Shown one piece after another: positions 9,392 to 14,595 of a DNA stretch of 14,595 nt. How positions within the stretch are numbered: position 1 is the stretch's first letter; every line of letters starts with the position of its first letter. The position numbers and the translations under genes were made by a program. The stretch is from Echinostoma caproni (taxonomy: Eukaryota > Platyhelminthes > Trematoda > Plagiorchiida > Echinostomatidae), in contig UZAN01055348.1 in NCBI GenBank assembly GCA_900618425.1, positions 1 to 14,595 of the forward strand, read 5' to 3'. A model generated the notes under the pieces. The model saw only the letters and a list, made by a program, of their open reading frames with translations, had not been told where the DNA came from and did no database searches.

Positions 9392-9415
9392 TGAAATGAT
9401 ACTTGAAGTGATACT
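9392..9415 (+). repeat. Two-unit 12-bp tandem repeat
   Basis: TGAAATGATACT is followed directly by TGAAGTGATACT, one mismatch. It is intronic, with no coding role seen. Confidence 0.8.
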
Positions 9416-9527
9416 TGGACATCTTGAATTGGAAAAGGTGTAGTCTGACCGATTCCAGTTTCTGCAAGTGTCGCCCTCACAGGTAATCAGTAATTTGCTG
9501 GTGCGTCACATCTCCGATGTGTTATGC

Positions 9528-9640
9528 AGTAAGTGCAATCCGTTAACTCAAACTGTGTGCGGTTAATTGATGGATAAACTGGGGATTGTGCGTGAAAATG
9601 GAGCCACAAAGAATAGCAGTTAGTCCATGAAGCAACTAAC
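9528..9640 (+). repeat. Body fragment of the same SINE-like family, copy 3
   Basis: The segment GGTTAATTGATGGATAAACT followed by GGGGATTGTGCGTGAAAATGG (from 9561) matches the body of copy 1 (GGTTAATTGGATGAACTG) and copy 2 (GATGAACTGAGGATTGTGC, then ATGAAGG). It is preceded by AAGTGCAATCC, which corresponds to TAGTGCTTCC at the hammerhead 3' side. After it, ACAAAGAATAGCAGTTAGTCC resembles CCAAAGGATAGTCC in copy 1. No hammerhead core and no tRNA-like head can be read upstream, so this is a 5'-truncated or strongly decayed copy. It lies in the long intron between the exons at 10286 and 7162. Confidence 0.6.
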
Positions 9641-10285
9641 AAGAAAGTGTTACATTCTAATGAAAGTTCTGGATAGAAGTAGATATTATTGCGGTGAATG
9701 AATTCCAGGAAATCTTGGAATTTTTTTCTCGAAATTTCGATTATTCAACTTCATGAGACCGTATGAGAAAGTTATTTTGAATATTTCAGGTACTTCTCCT
9801 TTTCCTTCATGAGTCCTCAACCGTAACTATACAAACTATAATTATATGTATTGTGTCGTAATGGCATGATGCACTGAAAACGAGTGTCCTCATCACGTAT
9901 TCTGTGGAACCGTTTAAACATTTTCCAGATGCGTCTTGATGTGAACTTACTTACACCAGATTCAGAATTGGAATAATTAGACGGTTTGGTCTTCACGATG
10001 TGCACCAGGATGATTGTGTTACTTTACAGATATTTCGAGTGGAATTTAGAATTAAGGATCTTTTTCATAAGACAATCGATATCAACCCTTACTACTCATG
10101 AGTAATGCAAAGACAACTTTCGTACAAATGCTCCGGTTACAAAATATATCCATTCGATTGCATTCGATTGAAAAATCACCTTGATAAAGGTTACCCACGG
10201 TAACTGAAACGTCGGCTTATTTTCACCTGTACCGACATCGCTGCGTTTTCAAAATTACAACTTATATAAAATATATCCAACTTAC
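9641..10285. other. Intron sequence next to exon 3
   Basis: AT-rich, with nothing recognised beyond the 10-bp tandem repeat. The donor gtaagt of the exon ending at 10286 opens this intron. Confidence 0.6.
10151..10170 (+). repeat. Two-unit 10-bp tandem repeat
   Basis: CATTCGATTG occurs twice in a row, perfectly, in the intron following the exon at 10286. Confidence 0.9.
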
Positions 10286-10397
10286 GTCGAACTTGCAGAC
10301 GAACACGCCAAGTTGCTTGGTTGACTGAGTTTTCCGCAAAGCATATGTATTCACCAGCATCGTCCGCCTGTACGGCATCGAAGCGGATTTCATTACC
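10286..10397 (-). CDS. Ig-superfamily gene, exon 3 of 5 (C-terminal half of Ig domain)
   Basis: This is the clearest Ig signature in the window. The exon is 112 nt, from phase 0 to phase 1, bounded by acceptor gtaatttccag and donor gtaagt. It encodes GNEIRFDAVQADDAGEYICF followed by AENSVNQATWRVRLQVR. This is the classic E-F-G strand pattern of I-set Ig domains: a hydrophobic strand E, then DDAGEYIC with the conserved Asp, Gly, Tyr and Cys, then AEN and a closing G strand. I-set Ig domains mediate adhesion, receptor or matrix contacts, or act as structural modules in muscle giants; which applies here cannot be told. The final base joins the next exon to make a His codon and keeps the frame open. 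The intron that follows is 3.1 kb and contains the tRNA-like sequence at 7918-7991. Confidence 0.85.
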
Positions 10398-10522
10398 CTG
10401 GAAATTACAATATCGCAGAATGAAAATATACCGGTTTTTTCCAAAGTCGTTCTCAAAATATCTCTCATATTGAATGTCATGGAGGGGAACCACAACCAGT
10501 CATTTCGAAAGAGCCTATTCAC

Positions 10523-10767
10523 ATTGTGAGGAACATAACCTTTGAAATCGATATGGAGTGTATGGTCCGTATTTTCTGCCAATGCAGCGATTTCCAGCGA
10601 GAGTGAACTTCGGGTGCCTTTTTTAAACGTACTACTGAGGCGATAGGAAAAGCTTGATAATGAAGTCACTGAAGACATAGGTTCTCCTGACATCAGTCTT
10701 TCGAGTGTCATGCATACTTCGTACGTCTTAAAGTGCCCTTTCTCGGTGCTATGATCAACATTTTTGA
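10523..10767 (-). CDS. Ig-superfamily gene, exon 2 of 5 (end of one Ig domain, start of next)
   Basis: Exon of 245 nt, entering in phase 1 and leaving in phase 0, fully open over 81 codons. The acceptor is ctgag, a less common GAG type, and the donor is AAT/gtgaat, a weak match to consensus. The first part, through GHFKTYEVCMTLE to about MSSVTSL, resembles strands F and G of an Ig domain with its Cys. The second part (FSYRLSSTFKKG, then SLSLEI, then TLHIDFKG) fits strands A to C of the next Ig domain. In this domain Ile stands where the first conserved Cys is expected, and no Trp is found in strand C. An acceptor at about 10689 (tgtcag, also phase 1) would give a shorter exon but would drop the F-strand-like part. 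The intron to the previous exon is 90 nt and to the next 125 nt. Confidence 0.5.
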
Positions 10768-10857
10768 CTCAGATTGTTTAAACAAATCATCCCACAGCAA
10801 CACAATACAACAAGTCAAAAATATCCTACTTTAAATTCACATTTAACTCACACTTAC

Positions 10858-10977
10858 TTGTGATTAGCCGTGGATATTTTACTTTTTCTCTAGCAGTATA
10901 CATGTAATCGTCGGTAAAATAAATAAGTGAATTGTCTATTTGCAGAGCCATGGGACTAAATGCATCATAACTCTTGA
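10858..10977 (-). CDS. Ig-superfamily gene, exon 1 of 5 seen (internal)
   Basis: Internal exon of a multi-Ig-domain gene. On the minus strand an acceptor (ccaatacag) precedes 10977 and a strong donor (gtaagtgtg) follows 10858. The exon is 120 nt, enters and leaves in phase 1, and has no stop in that frame. It encodes about 39 residues containing LQIDNSLIYFTDDYMY and ending KYPRLIT. With the next exon it reads RLITIKNV, which looks like strand E of an Ig C-terminal half, so this exon would hold the middle of an Ig-like domain whose start lies upstream and was not found. On its own the peptide is not diagnostic. The call rests on splice sites, an open frame and phase agreement with the next exon. 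A possible LTR ends 17 bp upstream of the acceptor. Predicted by eye; an incorrect acceptor is possible. Confidence 0.5.
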
Positions 10978-10994
10978 CTGTATTGGTCAAGAGA

Positions 10995-11472
10995 TGTTAG
11001 ATGTCAACGGCAGACCGCGGGAAACCCGATTACTATGATCATCAAGCTCTCTCCATTTCCTACAATTACATTGCATCTTCTCAATCTCTTTGCGATCCCA
11101 ACTGACCGGAATTTCCTTATCTCTCACTACTTTTCAATCCACCCTCTACTATTGTTATGTTTTATGCTTCTTATATCCGTCGCCTACTATTATGTCGCAC
11201 AGCTGTATATCACAGCTAAACACCACAAGTGCAAAGAACAAGCTATAGCACAGTAACACTAGTAGCACACGGGAACACGGGAACTGCGGATAGTTCTAGG
11301 AGCAGAAGCTACCTAGGCTACCTGGGACGCAGAGTCGGCTCTCGATTCTCGCAGGTTTCCCAAAAATAAGAGAGAAGACACGGCCTCAACAGCACGGATT
11401 TTAATGGCGTTGAGCAGCAGTCACAAGTCAATTTACAAGTACTCTGATGCTTATATATGAGTCGAAATAACA
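10995..11472. mobile_element. Possible solo LTR
   Basis: A 478 bp segment starts TGTTA and ends TAACA, a 5 bp perfect terminal inverted repeat in the usual TG...CA form. Its length is usual for fluke gypsy-type LTRs, and its composition differs from the AT-rich flanks (G/C-rich motifs such as AACGGCAGACCGCGGG near the start). Against it, the flanking bases (AGAGA before, TCGAT after) are not a target-site duplication, no primer-binding site follows, and no second copy is present here. A 73-codon hydrophobic open frame inside (11035-11256) is not taken as a gene. Orientation cannot be fixed. Confidence 0.3.
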
Positions 11473-14400
11473 TCGATCAACGCAAGAAAAAGATTGTGCC
11501 AACCAATTACACGGTGAGCAAAGTTCAACCGGTCATAGGCCACGGATCAGACGGACGGACTGAGTGAATATTGCCGTACGACGCAATATTATTGATTAAT
11601 GTCCTCGAGATTAGTAATGATCCGAAATGACTCTAATTAGGGTAAAATGCGTTGTAAATTTGATCGATTTTTTCCATAGAATTAGCAAATATGTAGCCGG
11701 GTTTATCTTGGGACGAATGGCAATGATCTTTGTCTCAACTACTATTTTCTCCAGGTAGGCAACCACAAGAGAGCAACTAAAACCGCCTCTCAAACGTGCA
11801 TGTTTGATGATTGTACAAACCGAACCGAACCGAACCGAACATTGCAAAGTTCTGATTGACGGCTTCTGCCATTTAAACATTCCTCGTCCAAGTACGCATT
11901 TAATAAAAGGGGATAAAAAGAATAATAAGTAAAAATACATTTTAGTCTGTAACAAATTTCTAAGCTGAAATCATCTAGTAGACTATTTTGTCCCCAGATT
12001 GAATCCCGTCAAATGACGCTGATTATTTTCCCATTTATCAACTGGTCATCACACACAAGAAAGCGTTCCAAACCAATTAATAATATTTTTAGTTTTATTT
12101 CAACGATGAACTCAGAACTCGGAAAGAAGCAAGCAAATCACTCAAGGTTTTCAAGGGTTGTGATAACTAGAATTCACAATGATTTGCTACGTGATGCGCT
12201 CGATAGAAAAAAAACCAAGGATGCTTATTTGGTAACATTTTTTTATTCAAATCCCTTTTTTATTCTGTCGTCTTATGAGGTTCCCTAAAGTGGAATGACT
12301 GACTGGAAGAACATGAATTCGGGGTTTTGGTTGATGAAAATGCATTCCAACAACTGGTTGCGTATGCTGCACCGGATTTGCGAATGCACTTCTAATCGCT
12401 TTGAGTGGCTGTCATCGGGAAGTTACAAGTGAATCAAGCAGAAGCAGTTAATTGTGTCACGCAAGGATCAACTCCTCTGTGTCCATGGATTTTACAAGTC
12501 GAGAAAGTTGAATGATTTTCGGGATAAATTAAAATTAGGCCTGCCAATGCACAATGGCAACAAACAGCAATGTTCGGCTCGATCGATTGAACTACCGTTC
12601 GGGGATTTTCTCAAATGCTCTAACACATAAAGTAATATGCCAATCACTTTTCAATGCATTTTGTTCCGACACGACTGACACCTGAACAGGATATTTGTTT
12701 TATTTGTTTATCAGTAAAAAATCTATCTTCCTTTAAACGGTTTGATTCAATTAAAACATCACATCATGTCATATCGCATCACATTCCTGTACATTCTACA
12801 AACATTACTAATTCTGTATTCTTTCCGAAGAATAATCCATCTCAATCCTTTTAAGATATCTAAAACACTTTGTACATATAATTATTTTTATGATTGGTAT
12901 TATGCACAAAATCTTTATTTAGTTTGCTTTTCTTGACCAGAATGAAATGTTTTTCCTGCATACAATCTCATGGATGTAATGGGTGTCTGATAAGTGCGTT
13001 ATCGTGGCATATTTGAGAAGCCTGGTGATTTTTGTGTTATAGAGGAGTCCGAATGTCTCTCAGTATAACACAATGTTTCATTTCGACCAGGTGTTCTGCA
13101 TTGGATGAACTGAGTTTCTTACATGTCACCGATGACGTCATACTTCCAATTTTTCAGCCATTATTTTATGAAACCAGATCTGGATGCGTTTGGTTACTCG
13201 ATAGCGCGGCTTTCTCTCCATTCTATCGGCATTGTGTATGTTTATTGACGCAGCGAGGTGATTCAACATACATTGTACAACCTGCGTTTCTGGCTTCCCT
13301 ACTCCAGTTAATTAGAAGGACAGAGTGCTTTTAATTCCTCTTTGTTTACACCATCGTTTCTACTTCATCTGATCGACTTGGGTGCGAAATGCACGGTATT
13401 TCACTAGCTTACAATGATAAATCCCACACGACGTTCAAAGTTCTGATTTCTGCCGTGTGTACACCATTCACCCATAAACCTTCGTAACCAGTTTTCAAAA
13501 CTCCCCTGTTTATCATCAACGCAACGCTTCGGTAATGTCACCCATCTTCATGCCAGTTCTCAGTCCCGCTTCTTTCACCGCAACATGAAGCGCAAAAGCA
13601 TTTCTCTCTCGTATGATAGATTTTACGAACTGTCAGTCCCATCACATCATTCCCTGGTTATCAACGGAACAGTGTTGCTGCTATTTCAATTATGAGTGTT
13701 ATCAACGATCTGATTGGTTTTGTATCAACGATTTTCATGAAAAGTTGCGGAAAAATTATGGGAGGACCATAGCGCGCTCATAAATGGGGGAGCTGATGTT
13801 GGCAATCTTTGGCGCTGGCATTCACTTTGTTATTGATCGCATATCCCGTTCTTCAACGTATGAGCTGAAGGTTTCAGCAAGTTCAAACTGATAATCAGGA
13901 ACGACGTGGTGCAATATTGACACAACATGTTGCAAGTGCCCAAAAGGACCACATTGATAAGCCAGAGATATCGTCTTCTGGAATTCGGAAGTATCTATTC
14001 ATTCAGTTGGGCATCTGATCATTTACAAGTTCCAAAGACTACTGAAAACGCTTCCGCGCAACAAGACATGAAACATATGATACGATTTTTGAAAGACTTT
14101 GAAATGTGCTTTAGTTTTATTTTCCCAATATAATTAATTGAATGTGAATTGTGCAGTTTCTAAGACAGTAAGGTTCTAAGGATTTCGAGCCGAGATTTGT
14201 TATGTCAGAAAACCAAGCACAAAACCAGCTCGATTTGAATACAGTATGTGAGTGGGCCGTGGGTGCAATAGTAATCCCCTTACTGAATTTTGATCCCATT
14301 CATGACATGTTTTACATGCGAGGACCAACGCAGACCCATTGACTAAGGTTTTAGTCGAGGCCTTTTCTGCTCCGTGGTCTTTGCGACCTTCTTCAGAATT

Positions 14401-14595
14401 GTTTCCCATTGTAGGTCGTCGACCGTGCTCAAAACTCTCATTCAGACCATGTCTGGTGGTTGGAACTTGACTTTGTGCTGATCACTAACCTGAATGGTAC
14501 CAGGCCTAAAAAGTCATGGGTAAATTACCACGGAAGCACTGTAGTCGCCGTCCCATTCGTTAGTATGTTAAGCTTCTAACACCCAATCAATCGGA
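11473..14595. other. No gene established; scattered coding-like fragments
   Basis: Presumably intron upstream of the exon at 10977, or intergenic. The preceding Ig exon (phase 1 exit) was sought on minus and not found. Short coding-like frames occur at 12100-12290 (plus) and 13400-13780 (both strands) and are discussed in the findings. The frames at 11611-11955 and 14117-14409 on minus have no recognisable family. Confidence 0.5.
11821..11840 (+). repeat. Short tandem repeat, (CGAAC)x4
   Basis: Four perfect CGAAC units in non-coding sequence. No function is suggested. Confidence 0.9.

Larger units (their letters stand above)
7163..9527. other. Intron sequence of the Ig gene (part)
   Basis: Apart from the tRNA-like sequence at 7918-7991 no gene is seen. 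Frames at 7739-8056 and 7718-7942 only run across that repeat. Frames at 8787-9038, 9045-9347 (plus) and 9081-9467 (minus) have no recognisable domain. A run of ten C lies at 9265-9274, followed by a G/C-richer patch. Confidence 0.55.

Noticed and set aside
9081..9467. 128-codon ORF on minus
   Set aside because: It spans a C-run and a 12-bp tandem repeat (giving a repeated YHFK) and shows no family features.
10191..10493. Whole 100-codon minus ORF as a gene
   Set aside because: Only residues from 10397 to 10286 show Ig character and they are bounded by splice sites; the ends are intron read-through.

Overview
This is eukaryotic, repeat-rich draft sequence (one N at 2930). It most likely comes from a digenean fluke (Trematoda) of moderate GC content, such as a fasciolid, opisthorchiid or similar lineage. 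Three things point there: short Ig-domain exons separated by introns of about 3 kb, a decayed non-LTR retrotransposon whose protein fragments look like the RTE/CR1-type elements of flukes, and tRNA-headed SINE-like repeats carrying a hammerhead ribozyme motif like that of the schistosome SM-alpha family. There is no bacterial-type gene organisation, and nearly all of the ORFs above 60 codons are chance frames.

Host gene. Five exons on the minus strand fit into one reading frame with matching intron phases: 10977-10858, 10767-10523, 10397-10286, 7162-7006 and 4021-3876 (transcription runs from high to low coordinates). Together they encode about 260 residues covering the end of one Ig-like domain and two complete I-set-like Ig domains. 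The gene is incomplete at both ends of the window, and its product is not identified beyond the immunoglobulin superfamily. Two introns are short (90 and 125 nt) and two are about 3 kb (10285-7163 and 7005-4022). Most of the repeats below lie in these long introns or in flanking sequence that is presumably intron too.

Repeats. At 1945-2450 two diverged copies of a tRNA-headed SINE-like element lie head to head in opposite orientation. Each carries a hammerhead core: 2074-2030 on minus and 2335-2379 on plus. A third copy, body only, lies at 9528-9640. A non-LTR retrotransposon remnant on plus (about 5860-6810) fuses an endonuclease N-terminal part directly to the C-terminal tail of the reverse transcriptase polyprotein, with frameshifts and stops. 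A separate tRNA-Ser-like sequence is at 7991-7918 on minus. A possible solo LTR (10995-11472) ends 17 bp from the first Ig exon.

Remaining sequence. An ORF at 5049-5348 (plus) looks more protein-like than the rest but is unassigned. Weaker coding-like fragments lie at 12100-12290 and 13400-13780. The rest is non-coding as far as can be read. The features do not form one pathway: the window is mainly the inside of one large-intron gene colonised by several classes of retroelement.
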